A stretch of 64,000 nucleotides of DNA, taken from contig NZ_QUBQ01000003.1 of NCBI RefSeq assembly GCF_003388735.1, forward strand, positions 62,001-126,000, read 5' to 3'. The notes below the pieces were generated by a model. The model did no database searches. It saw only the letters and a program-made list of their open reading frames with translations, and had not been told where the DNA came from. How positions within the stretch are numbered: position 1 is the stretch's first letter; every line of letters starts with the position of its first letter. Shown piece by piece: positions 1-7,941 of this stretch. Position numbers and translations under genes: made by a program. This DNA is from Paenibacillus paeoniae (GTDB taxonomy: Bacteria; Bacillota; Bacilli; Paenibacillales; Paenibacillaceae).

Positions 1-1
1 A

Positions 2-1090
2 CCCGATCGTCAATTACTTGGAACTAAGCTGCCGCAGCCCGTTACCCGTGGGAAAGACAACTTGGTTCATTGGAATGGCAAGGACTATATTTCTGTTGAA
101 TATCCTTTGCGCTACGCGGGATGGAATATGCAGAGCTTAACTTCTTATCAAGATGTTACCGGAAACATCAGTAGTATTATGAACTATACGTTTATCCAAC
201 AGATTATTTTCTTCCTGGTGTTCTCTATTGTCATGTTGTATTTACTAAGGCAATTAACCTTCCCTATCATCCGGCTGGCCAAGACGGCCAGAAAGGTGGA
301 GGCCGATAATCTGGATATACGGTCCGAGGTAAGGGGACGTGATGAAGTCGGTCAGCTAGGTTTGTACTTTGACAAAATGCTGGATCGGATCAAAGAAATG
401 GTCCGGCAAATTGAATTGGAGCAGAATCGCAAACGCATAGCTGAAATCGAACTTCTGCAAGCCCAAATTAATCCTCATTTCTTGTTTAACACGCTAAATT
501 CGATCCAGCTGCAGGTTATGATGAAGGGTGAGAATGAAATTGCCCAGATGATTGGGTCGCTGTCTACCCTGCTTCGTATGACCATTAATAGAAATAATGA
601 GTTTCTTCCCTTACATGAGGAAGTCCGCACGGTTGAGCATTATATGAAACTCATGAATTTTCGCCACCTGGAACGAGTGCAGCTTACGATTAATTTAGCC
701 TCCGATACCTTGCTGGAGATGGTTCCCCGTTTTACACTGCAGCCTTTAATCGAGAATGCTTATATCCATGGCTTAAGCCAGAAGCAGGGTGAAATATCTG
801 TATCTTCAAGAAGCCAAGGGAATTCGTTATATCTTACCGTTCAGGATGATGGCAAGGGAATGACGAGGGAGGAACTGGATAACGTGATGAGCTTGTTCCG
901 GGATAGATCACAGGAAGACGTTTCCCTGCTCACTCACGAACAGGAATCAGGTATCGGACTTCGCAATGTGCATGAGCGGTTACGGATTATTTATGGTTCG
1001 GCTTATGATATTACCCTGGAGAGTGAACCCGGCAGGGGTTTGAAAATTACATTAAGGATACCAATTTCAGCAAAAGGGGAGGGAGTCTGA
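2..1090 (+). CDS. YesM-type sensor histidine kinase, 5' end cut by window
   Basis: The reading frame is open from base 2, so the true start lies upstream and the N-terminal sensor part is missing. Visible parts in order are the end of an extracellular region, one membrane helix (around bases 190-260), a HAMP linker containing RDEVGQLG, the His_kinase family box QAQINPHFLFNTLNSIQ with its phosphoacceptor His, and a HATPase domain (LQPLIENAYIHG, DDGKGM, SGIGLRNV). This is the architecture of the YesM/LytS-like kinases that Bacillota use to sense sugars or cell-wall stress. It lies one base upstream of a YesN-type regulator, so the two form a two-component pair that probably controls a neighbouring sugar operon. 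The ligand cannot be read from the sequence. Confidence 0.93.
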   Translation, partial: PDRQLLGTKLPQPVTRGKDNLVHWNGKDYISVEYPLRYAGWNMQSLTSYQDVTGNISSIMNYTFIQQIIFFLVFSIVMLYLLRQLTFPIIRLAKTARKVEADNLDIRSEVRGRDEVGQLGLYFDKMLDRIKEMVRQIELEQNRKRIAEIELLQAQINPHFLFNTLNSIQLQVMMKGENEIAQMIGSLSTLLRMTINRNNEFLPLHEEVRTVEHYMKLMNFRHLERVQLTINLASDTLLEMVPRFTLQPLIENAYIHGLSQKQGEISVSSRSQGNSLYLTVQDDGKGMTREELDNVMSLFRDRSQEDVSLLTHEQESGIGLRNVHERLRIIYGSAYDITLESEPGRGLKITLRIPISAKGEGV

Positions 1091-1091
1091 C

Positions 1092-2675
1092 ATGTATAGA
1101 GTTCTGATCGTGGATGATGATGTGGCGGTCCTTACCTTTTTGCAGACCATGGTTCCGTGGGGGCAGTACGGTTTCTCTGTTCAAGGAGCCTATACAAATG
1201 CTCGCGACGCATTGGCAGCATGTACGATCATGCTGCCGGATCTTGTGATTACAGACATCGGAATGCCGGATATAGACGGACTGGCATTCATAAGGATGCT
1301 TAAGGAAACAAGCGGTCATCCCCGCTTTCTTATTCTATCCTGCCATGATGAGTTCAAATATGCCAAGCAGGCTGTGCAATTAGGCGTTCAGGATTATGTC
1401 TTGAAGGAAACGCTTAGTACTGATGTCCTTAATGAGCAGCTGGAGCGTCTGCATCAATCCCTTGCCGTTGAAGATCATCACCAACAAAAGGTAGAGAAGC
1501 TGCATTGGCAAGCATCGCAGAGCAAGTCGGCGCTAAAGGAGCAATGGCTGCGCGAGTATCTTGCCGCACCTTTTTCCGATCAAGTCAAATGGCGTGGACA
1601 ACTTGCTGATTACGGTTTGAAACCGGAGTTAAGTCATTATATTCCCGTAATTGGGCGTGTATCGCTTCAGGAAGCATTGGTTCGATATATGAACGAGGAT
1701 ATGGTGAAGTTTATCATTTATAATGCTGCTGAGGAATTGCTGCAGACGGAGTCGGACGTTATCTTCTTTCCCCATACAGCCAAGGAGTTCTGCCTGTTGT
1801 TCGCATTCAAGAAAGATCTGCATTTCAATCCTTATGTATGGGTTCATGGTGTATGTCAAATGGTTCAGCGCTCATTGTCCCAGACACTGAAGTTCCCAAT
1901 TTCATTTCTTATAGGAGAGGAAGGCTCTGACTCTGAACGGATTAGACGACAGTTGGCAGGATTGCTGCGGGCAACGGATGTGTTCTTTTATTCCGGGCAA
2001 TCTGAGATTCTGGTCAGTAATCAGCTTCTGCCGCTGGACAATCAGGAGGAGTTATTGGCTTATTATCCTAAGTACTTCGAAGAAGTGAATCAGATGATTC
2101 TGGAGGGAAACAAGAACGTCCGTCCCATTGCGGATTCATTTCTGAAGTTTATTGCCTGTCATCGATTTCCGCCCATCGCCGTCAAGCATTTTTTGATTAA
2201 ACTTATGCTCGACGTTCAAATGAAATTGAAGTTTGGTCACCAATACAGCAATGTAAAGGCACAGCAGCACCTGGAACAAATGGACCATGTCAGCCAGTTG
2301 GATGCATGGATGATTCACTTTTTGATAGAATCGGTATCCTTGATGGAACAAATCTCAATGAGGAGCAAAAAAGTAGAGATCATCGATGCCCAGAAATATA
2401 TTCTCTTGAACATGGACCAGAAAATAACCTTGGGCGAAGTAGCGGAACGCTTATATTTGAACTCCAGCTATTTCAGCCGGCTGTTCAAAAAGGAAACAGG
2501 TGAAAACTTCATCGAGTATGTGAACCGCGTAAAGATGGAGCGGGCCAAAGAACTGCTGAGTAAGTCAGACATGACGGTGGAGGAAATCTCACAATCGCTA
2601 GGATATGATAATAAGGGCTATTTCGTGAAGCTATTCAAGGATCATTATGGTGTACCGCCTAGACAATATATATAG
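1092..2675 (+). CDS. YesN-type response regulator, REC plus AraC HTH
   Basis: This 527-residue protein starts with a receiver domain (VLIVDDD at residues 4-10, phosphoacceptor Asp in LVITDIGMPD near residue 55, Lys in YVLKETL). A long uncharacterised middle region follows, then a C-terminal AraC-type double helix-turn-helix (EVAERLYLNSSYFSRLFKKETG and EEISQSLGYDNKGYFVKLFK). It is a cytoplasmic DNA-binding regulator that should be phosphorylated by the kinase just upstream. The ATG at 1092 follows an AGGGGAGGG-type ribosome binding site, with one base between the two genes. The convergent hexuronate operon next door is a possible target, but nothing in the sequence proves it. Confidence 0.93.
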   Translation: MYRVLIVDDDVAVLTFLQTMVPWGQYGFSVQGAYTNARDALAACTIMLPDLVITDIGMPDIDGLAFIRMLKETSGHPRFLILSCHDEFKYAKQAVQLGVQDYVLKETLSTDVLNEQLERLHQSLAVEDHHQQKVEKLHWQASQSKSALKEQWLREYLAAPFSDQVKWRGQLADYGLKPELSHYIPVIGRVSLQEALVRYMNEDMVKFIIYNAAEELLQTESDVIFFPHTAKEFCLLFAFKKDLHFNPYVWVHGVCQMVQRSLSQTLKFPISFLIGEEGSDSERIRRQLAGLLRATDVFFYSGQSEILVSNQLLPLDNQEELLAYYPKYFEEVNQMILEGNKNVRPIADSFLKFIACHRFPPIAVKHFLIKLMLDVQMKLKFGHQYSNVKAQQHLEQMDHVSQLDAWMIHFLIESVSLMEQISMRSKKVEIIDAQKYILLNMDQKITLGEVAERLYLNSSYFSRLFKKETGENFIEYVNRVKMERAKELLSKSDMTVEEISQSLGYDNKGYFVKLFKDHYGVPPRQYI

Positions 2676-2690
2676 GATGCAATAGAGAAT

Positions 2691-2734
2691 AACAAGCGCA
2701 ATCCATCCCACCGTGGATAGATCGCGCTTGTTTT
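2691..2734. terminator. bidirectional terminator between yesN-like gene and uxaC
   Basis: The stem AACAAGCGC pairs with GCGCTTGTT around ATCCATCC/GGATAGAT, and T-runs lie on both outer sides. It sits between two convergent genes and could stop transcription from both. Confidence 0.75.
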
Positions 2735-2754
2735 CATTTCAGCAATATTAATGA

Positions 2755-4176
2755 TTACTTGACCTTTCGGGCGTCGAGTTCGAAATAGGCATTGGCATTG
2801 TTGTAGCAGATATCCTCGACAATTCGACCCAGGAAAGGCAAATCATCCGGCACTTCACCACATTGAGCCCAGCCGCCTAGAATATTGCACAGGATACGGC
2901 GGAAGTATTCATGCCGGGTATAGGACAGAAATGATCTTGAATCGGTAAGCATGCCCACAAAGCAGCTGAGCAGTCCGAGATTTGACAAAGCCGTAATTTG
3001 CTTGGTCATGCCCTCTTTCTGATCATTGTACCACCAGCCGGAGCCGAACTGGACTTTGCCGCGAATTCCGCTTTGCTGGAAGGAACCAATCATGGCGGCA
3101 AGTACATCGTTTTGTACGGCATTCAGATTGTACAGAATCGTCTTAGGCAGCTCAGATGTTTGTTCCAACGCATCTAACAACTGGCATAAAGCATCGGCAT
3201 AAGTGATATCGCCTATCGTATCGAAGCCGGTATCCGGGCCAAGCTCTTTGAATCGGCGGGTATTGGGGTTACGGATCGCACCGATGTGCAATTGCATAGC
3301 CCAACCTAGATTAGCGTATTTCCGTCCTAATGCCAGAAACAAGGAAGTTGTATATTGGTCGCATTCCTCTTTGGATAGCTCTGCCCCGTCTAGCCGTTTG
3401 GCGAACAGCATTTCCAATTGTGCTGGTGTCGATTCGGCATATGGCAAGGTAGAGAAGCCATGGTCCGAGATGAAGCAGCCGCAGCTTGCGAAGTATTCTG
3501 CTCGATCGAGCAGTGCTTTCTCTATATCATCGTAAGAGACGATCTCGTACCCCACAACCTGCTCCAACTGCTTCACATAGTCAAGGAAGGATGACGCACC
3601 GATCTGAAGCGCTTTATCCGGCCGGAAGGTCGGCGTCACATGCGTCTTGAATGCTGTTTGCTCTGCGATTTGTTTATGGTAGCGCAGGTCGTCAATGGGA
3701 TCATCCGTCGTACAAATCCATTTTACGTTAGAGCGGGTGATCAGTTCCTGGGTTGTAAAGTCCGGTTGTGAGATTGCCTCATTACATTGTTGGTAAATGT
3801 CCTGCCAATTGTCATGTGACAGCAGAGACTCCACACCGAAATAAGTTTTTAATTCCAGTGCCGACCAATGAAACAGAGGGTTGCCGATCGTAAAAGGCAA
3901 TACCTCACTCCATTTCTCAAACTTCTCCTCATCCGAGGCATTGCCGGTGATATACTGCTCGTCAATCCCATAGGTACGCAAGGCGCGCCATTTGTAATGG
4001 TCACCGCCCAGCCAAATATCGGTGATATTTCTAAACCTTTGATTCTCCGCAATTGCCTTGGGATCAAGATGACAGTGATAGTCGATAATGGGCAAATGCT
4101 TGGCATAATCATGGTACAACTTCTTGGCTATTTCCGATTGCAGCAGGAAATCATCTTGGATAAAGGCTGTCATCAT
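2755..4176 (-). CDS. uxaC: glucuronate isomerase
   Basis: The 473-residue protein has the length and sequence of UxaC, an amidohydrolase-fold enzyme that converts D-glucuronate to D-fructuronate (and galacturonate to tagaturonate) in the cytoplasm. The metal-binding HCHLD motif is at residues 34-38, and the conserved GNPLFHWSALELKTYFG and GSGWWYNDQKEGM segments are present. It is the last gene of a leftward operon, and its start overlaps the stop of the upstream reductase gene by four bases (ATGA), indicating translational coupling. No defects were seen. Confidence 0.96.
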   Translation of the reverse strand: MMTAFIQDDFLLQSEIAKKLYHDYAKHLPIIDYHCHLDPKAIAENQRFRNITDIWLGGDHYKWRALRTYGIDEQYITGNASDEEKFEKWSEVLPFTIGNPLFHWSALELKTYFGVESLLSHDNWQDIYQQCNEAISQPDFTTQELITRSNVKWICTTDDPIDDLRYHKQIAEQTAFKTHVTPTFRPDKALQIGASSFLDYVKQLEQVVGYEIVSYDDIEKALLDRAEYFASCGCFISDHGFSTLPYAESTPAQLEMLFAKRLDGAELSKEECDQYTTSLFLALGRKYANLGWAMQLHIGAIRNPNTRRFKELGPDTGFDTIGDITYADALCQLLDALEQTSELPKTILYNLNAVQNDVLAAMIGSFQQSGIRGKVQFGSGWWYNDQKEGMTKQITALSNLGLLSCFVGMLTDSRSFLSYTRHEYFRRILCNILGGWAQCGEVPDDLPFLGRIVEDICYNNANAYFELDARKVK

Positions 4177-5033
4177 ACACCTGAATAGGCGGAGAATGCG
4201 CCGTCAACTGGAATGATTACACCATTTACAAAGCTCGAAGCCTCTTCACTCACGAGATACAGCAAGGTGCCCACCAATTCATTGGCTTCGCCGAAGCGGG
4301 CCATTGGGGTATTACGGATAATCTTTTCCGCGCGCTCTGTAAACGTGCCATCCTCATTTTTCAACAGTTTCTCATTTTGAGCCGTTACAAAAAATCCCGG
4401 AGCAATGGCGTTGACGCGGATGCCTACCTTGGACATATGCACGGCGAGCCATTGTGTGAAGTTGCTTACTGCGGCTTTGGCGCCGCTGTAGGCAGGTATC
4501 TTGGTCAATGGGGTGAATGCGTTCATCGACGAAATGTTGATGATTGTAGCCCCGGAACGCTGAACCATATCTTTGGCGAACTCCTGGGAAGGGAGCAGCG
4601 TACCCAGATAATTCAGATTGAACACAGATTCAATCTTGTCAGCCTCCAAATCGAAGAAAGTAACAACATCCTCCAATTTCTCCGCCAAATCCTCCTGAAA
4701 CAGATACTCCTTGGTCGTTGTGCCCATGGGGTGGTTCCCCCCTGCGCCATTAATCAAGATATCGCAAGGTCCCAGCTTCTCCAAGATTTCTGCATGAGCC
4801 GTTTGAAGGCTTGCTTTATCCAGGACATCTGCACGCACACCGATGGCAATTCCGCCGTTTTGCACCACCTCTGCGGCTTTGCGTTCAGCCGATTCGAGAG
4901 AGCGGCCCAGGATCGCCACTTTTGCACCACAGGCAGCCAGGGCATCTACAAATTGCGCGCAGAGTACACCGGCGCCTCCGGTAACAACGGCAACCTTTCC
5001 CGTGAGATCGACTTTAAAAGGCAATGAGTTCAT
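4173..5033 (-). CDS. SDR-family D-mannonate oxidoreductase (fructuronate reductase)
   Basis: This 286-residue short-chain dehydrogenase has the NAD(P)-binding GGAGVLCAQF motif near residue 18, NGAGGNHP, the catalytic Ser in ISSMN and YSGAKAA (YxxxK). The insert between NGAGG and the catalytic Ser is typical of Bacillus-type mannonate oxidoreductases, which interconvert D-fructuronate and D-mannonate. It lies between uxaC and uxuA, so it fills the reductase step of the glucuronate pathway, replacing the unrelated UxuB of enterobacteria. Gluconate or other sugar-acid SDR activity is possible, but context favours this assignment. Confidence 0.88.
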   Translation of the reverse strand: MNSLPFKVDLTGKVAVVTGGAGVLCAQFVDALAACGAKVAILGRSLESAERKAAEVVQNGGIAIGVRADVLDKASLQTAHAEILEKLGPCDILINGAGGNHPMGTTTKEYLFQEDLAEKLEDVVTFFDLEADKIESVFNLNYLGTLLPSQEFAKDMVQRSGATIINISSMNAFTPLTKIPAYSGAKAAVSNFTQWLAVHMSKVGIRVNAIAPGFFVTAQNEKLLKNEDGTFTERAEKIIRNTPMARFGEANELVGTLLYLVSEEASSFVNGVIIPVDGAFSAYSGV

Positions 5034-5049
5034 TGAGGCGCCAGCTCCT

Positions 5050-6102
5050 TTATTTTTGTGATGATTTCTTGACGGCTTCCGTCAGGCCGTTAATATAGAC
5101 GGCACCCAGAGCACGGTCATACAGCCCGTAGCCAGCCCGGCCCTTCTCGCCCCATATCATCCGTCCATGATCCGGGCGGAACGGACCGTCAAAACCGTAA
5201 TCCACGTAAGCTTTGACAATTTCATAGAAATCCAGTGAGCCCCATTCGGATAAATGTCCAGATTCCCAGAATGATTTCTCACCTGTAATTTTAACATTAC
5301 GCAGGTGGGCAAAGTGAATACGATTCTTGACGCCGCCGAAATAGTTAACCATTTCCACATAATCATTTTTAGGGTCGCAACCCAGGGAGCCTGAGCACAG
5401 GGTTAGTCCGTGGTAAGGCGAATCATATAGATCCAGGAATCGATCCAGGTTCTCTTTGTTAGTGATGATGCGCGGTAGTCCAAAAATCGGCCAAGGCGGA
5501 TCATCCGGATGGATGGCCATTTTGACTTCACTCTCTACAGCCGCAGGCATAATACCCCGAATAAAATAGCCAAGGTTCTCCCACAACTTCTCCTCATCTA
5601 CTTCCTCGTACTGTTCCAGCAGACCTGCCAGGCCACCTTCGCCATATGAGGTATCCCAGCCAGGCAGGGACAAGTCTCCCAGCCGCGGATTCATCCGCTG
5701 CACGGTTTCTTCCTCATAGATCAGCGTGGTGGAGCCGTCCGGGAGTTCAAATTCCAGATCGGAACGGGTCCAGTCGAATACAGGCATAAAGTTGTAGCAG
5801 ATGACCGGAATGCCAGCGCTGCCTAAATTGCGAATCGTTTGCTTGTAGTTCTCCATGTACTTATCCCGGGAGGGCAGCCCAAGCTTGATATCCTCATGAA
5901 CGGGAACGCTTTCAATAACGGATATTTTTAGGCCGACACTCTCGATTCGTGCCTTCAATGCGTTGATTTTGTCCATCGGCCAGGTCTCTCCGACCGGAAC
6001 ATCGTAAATCGCAGTGACAATTCCTTTCATTCCAGGAATTTGAGCAATGTATTCCAGTTTGACCGGATCATCCTCACCATACCAGCGAAATGACATTTCC
6101 AT
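5050..6102 (-). CDS. uxuA: mannonate dehydratase
   Basis: The 350-residue protein has UxuA length and motifs: [24 protein letters not shown] at the N-terminus, [30 protein letters not shown] and the C-terminal [25 protein letters not shown]. It dehydrates D-mannonate to 2-keto-3-deoxygluconate. It is the first enzyme gene of the operon after the regulator, with a palindromic operator just upstream at 6141-6154. With the two genes downstream it gives a complete route from glucuronate to KDG; KDG kinase and aldolase are not in this window. Confidence 0.96.
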   Translation of the reverse strand: MEMSFRWYGEDDPVKLEYIAQIPGMKGIVTAIYDVPVGETWPMDKINALKARIESVGLKISVIESVPVHEDIKLGLPSRDKYMENYKQTIRNLGSAGIPVICYNFMPVFDWTRSDLEFELPDGSTTLIYEEETVQRMNPRLGDLSLPGWDTSYGEGGLAGLLEQYEEVDEEKLWENLGYFIRGIMPAAVESEVKMAIHPDDPPWPIFGLPRIITNKENLDRFLDLYDSPYHGLTLCSGSLGCDPKNDYVEMVNYFGGVKNRIHFAHLRNVKITGEKSFWESGHLSEWGSLDFYEIVKAYVDYGFDGPFRPDHGRMIWGEKGRAGYGLYDRALGAVYINGLTEAVKKSSQK

Positions 6103-6140
6103 TTCTGCATAGCTCCCTTAGCAAAATTATTTAATATCTT

Positions 6141-6154
6141 GTATACTAGTATAC
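6141..6154. promoter_or_regulatory. putative GntR operator upstream of uxuA
   Basis: GTATACTAGTATAC is a perfect 14-base palindrome with the GTa...tAC core seen in FadR/UxuR-type GntR operators. It lies about 40 bases upstream of the uxuA start and downstream of the gntR stop, in the right place to control the enzyme genes. Binding by the neighbouring regulator is inferred. Confidence 0.6.
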
Positions 6155-6205
6155 TAGCATGTCGGCTTAAAGGTGTAAACCCCGGGGGAGCATCTGCTTA
6201 ATTCC

Positions 6206-6931
6206 TTAGACGGAAGTCCCTGGCAGTTCAATCTTGGAAGACAAGTCAAAGAAACGGGCGTAGGCGCTGTCGGCCTGATACAGCTCCGGCCAATGCTTGA
6301 TCGGCTTAAGGATATGCTCTCTGACGATGTTCTCCACCTGATGTGTCTCTTTATTCTCAATGAGAGTAATGATGTTCTTGTGCTGAAGGATGGCCTCGTC
6401 AAAGCGATGCTCCATTTCAAAAAGCAATCTCATCCGGTTGTAGTGGGTACTGAGCCGGGTGATCGAAGTCCATACATGCTCCTTGGAATTCCCCCTGAAA
6501 ATAATATGATGAAATTCCGTATCAAGCTTATGAAATTCCAGTTCCATTCCCTGCTGATGGAGGAGCAGCTCCTGCAGTGCTACATTCTTTTTCAGCTCCT
6601 GTAACTCTGCCGGAGGGAAGGATTTACAGGATAATGTCAAAATCTCTTTCTCCAAGGTAAAACGCATAAAGGCAGCTTCATTAATCAACTGCGCGGTGAT
6701 TTTGGATACATAGGTTCCCACTTGGGGATACACTTCTACCAGATGCTCTTCCTTCAGCTTGGAGAGGACCTCTCTAACCGGGGTGCGGGAGAGCTGCAGC
6801 GATGCCGCGAGATCAATTTCGCTGATTTCTTGCCCGGGCTGAAGCTGGAGTGACATCATATTCTCTTTGATTACTCTATACGCATATTCTTTATTGTTCT
6901 CACCGGATAGCTTTGGCGTTACTTTCATCAT
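6206..6931 (-). CDS. GntR-family (FadR/FCD-type) regulator of the hexuronate operon
   Basis: The N-terminal winged helix-turn-helix (ISEIDLAASLQLSRTPVREVLSKL) is followed by a helical FCD-type ligand domain (AFMRFTLEKEI, LDTEFHHIIFRGN, MRLLFEMEHRFDEAILQHKNII). I chose the ATG at 6931 because AGGAGT at 6941-6946 sits nine bases before it; an upstream in-frame ATG at 6964 has no such site. The gene is first in the uxuA operon. Members of this family usually repress hexuronate genes and are released by a pathway sugar acid; the effector here is unknown. Confidence 0.9.
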   Translation of the reverse strand: MMKVTPKLSGENNKEYAYRVIKENMMSLQLQPGQEISEIDLAASLQLSRTPVREVLSKLKEEHLVEVYPQVGTYVSKITAQLINEAAFMRFTLEKEILTLSCKSFPPAELQELKKNVALQELLLHQQGMELEFHKLDTEFHHIIFRGNSKEHVWTSITRLSTHYNRMRLLFEMEHRFDEAILQHKNIITLIENKETHQVENIVREHILKPIKHWPELYQADSAYARFFDLSSKIELPGTSV

Positions 6932-6976
6932 GTGCTCTACACTCCTAAACGTTACAACTTGCATGATAGATTAATT

Positions 6977-6989
6977 ATACATGTTGTAT
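6977..6989. promoter_or_regulatory. possible autoregulatory operator of gntR
   Basis: ATACA-TGT-TGTAT is an inverted repeat just upstream of the gntR coding region. It resembles the half sites of the operator at 6141-6154, so autoregulation is plausible but not shown. Confidence 0.35.
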
Positions 6990-7434
6990 CTATTGAGGCA
7001 ACCTAATCTCTGGGAGGATTGCCGAAGAGGCTCCTTGAAGAGGAAATCACCTATTTTCTTACAGTACTCATCAACCCTATCTTCTTTTATGCATGTTAAT
7101 TGTCCCTACACTTCAAATACAACTCGCTCAAGCAAATGAACGTTTACATTGTATTCCCAGAGGTGACATCGGCTCGCTACGAGACAAGCCTATTTGCTGA
7201 CACAGAAAGGAGCTTTGCTACTGTACAGATTGCAAGTTCCTTTTTTAATTTCATTGCAAGTTCAAGCTTGGAATTACAGGAAAAGAAAAGTATAGGCATT
7301 TTCATCAGTAACAAGTGCGGAGATTCATTCATATGTTGTCATTAGAATTGGCGGATCTCATTGGGATGGTTGGTTCTGTTCTTCTTCCAGTGCGAGGTTA
7401 TGCTGCCAGCAATATAAAATATGGAGGCAAGAGA
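6990..7434. other. intergenic region, no convincing gene
   Basis: This gap separates the hexuronate operon from the bacteriocin precursor. Short open frames exist but lack ribosome binding sites and recognisable sequence. The promoter for the precursor should lie here, but I could not pick a convincing -35/-10 pair. Confidence 0.5.
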
Positions 7435-7689
7435 ATGAATAATTTCCAAAATGAATTATCGAATTTAAATGTTTCTGAAATTAATGCCAGTGAGGCGACT
7501 CCTTGGAACGTACAGCACGAGCAGCCCGCCCGCCTATGCTTCTTCAGTTGTTTTAACTGCTTCCTCAATTGTTTTAATTGCTTCAATTGCTTCAATTGTC
7601 ATAACTGCCAAGGCTGCCATAACTGTCATAACTGCCATAACTGTCAAGGCTGTCACAACTGCCATAACTGTCATCGCGGGGGACAATAA
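7435..7689 (+). CDS. heterocycloanthracin/sonorensin-type TOMM bacteriocin precursor
   Basis: The 84-residue peptide has a 34-residue Cys-free leader (MNNFQNELSNLNVSEIN...) and a core with 15 Cys. From residue 46 on they fall exactly every third residue (CFNCFNCFNCHNCQGCHNC and so on), mixed with Phe, Asn, His, Gln and Gly. This is the hallmark of the Bacillus heterocycloanthracin/sonorensin family, whose Cys are cyclised to thiazoles. The ATG at 7435 is chosen because GGAGG at 7423-7427 precedes it by seven bases; a longer in-frame ORF from 7315 has no such signal. The modifying enzymes follow on the same strand, so the peptide is almost certainly their substrate. The number of azoles and the leader cleavage site are not visible. 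Confidence 0.93.
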   Translation: MNNFQNELSNLNVSEINASEATPWNVQHEQPARLCFFSCFNCFLNCFNCFNCFNCHNCQGCHNCHNCHNCQGCHNCHNCHRGGQ

Positions 7690-7760
7690 GACGCTTTTAT
7701 CGGCAGTGGTTGTATCTACTTAAGGAGAAAAGAAAGGCCTTTGAATCAATTTGATGTACG

Positions 7761-7816
7761 CCCTCTAAAATAGATTTTAGAGAAGCCTCCGGGTCAATCT
7801 AGTCTATTTTAGGGGG
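7761..7816 (+). terminator. hairpin between precursor and modification genes
   Basis: CCCTCTAAAATAGA (7761-7774) pairs with TCTATTTTAGGGGG (7803-7816) over 13 of 14 positions and is followed by TGTTTTGTGTT. It probably acts as a leaky terminator or a processing hairpin that makes precursor mRNA more abundant than enzyme mRNA. Confidence 0.6.
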
Positions 7817-7941
7817 TGTTTTGTGTTGGCAGTGAAAGGACAGAAGGTACAACGTTACTGACATGAGGGACAAATAGCTAGACATAAAATTATATGTAAA
7901 GTATTGGGGCAGATCGAGAACAGCTTATGAGGAGGAATAGA

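Noticed and set aside
7100..7345. 81-codon frame upstream of the bacteriocin precursor
   Set aside because: No ribosome binding site, no recognisable sequence and atypical composition.
7398..7595. minus-strand frame rich in KQLKQLK across the precursor
   Set aside because: It is the antisense of the repetitive Cys codons and has no start signals.
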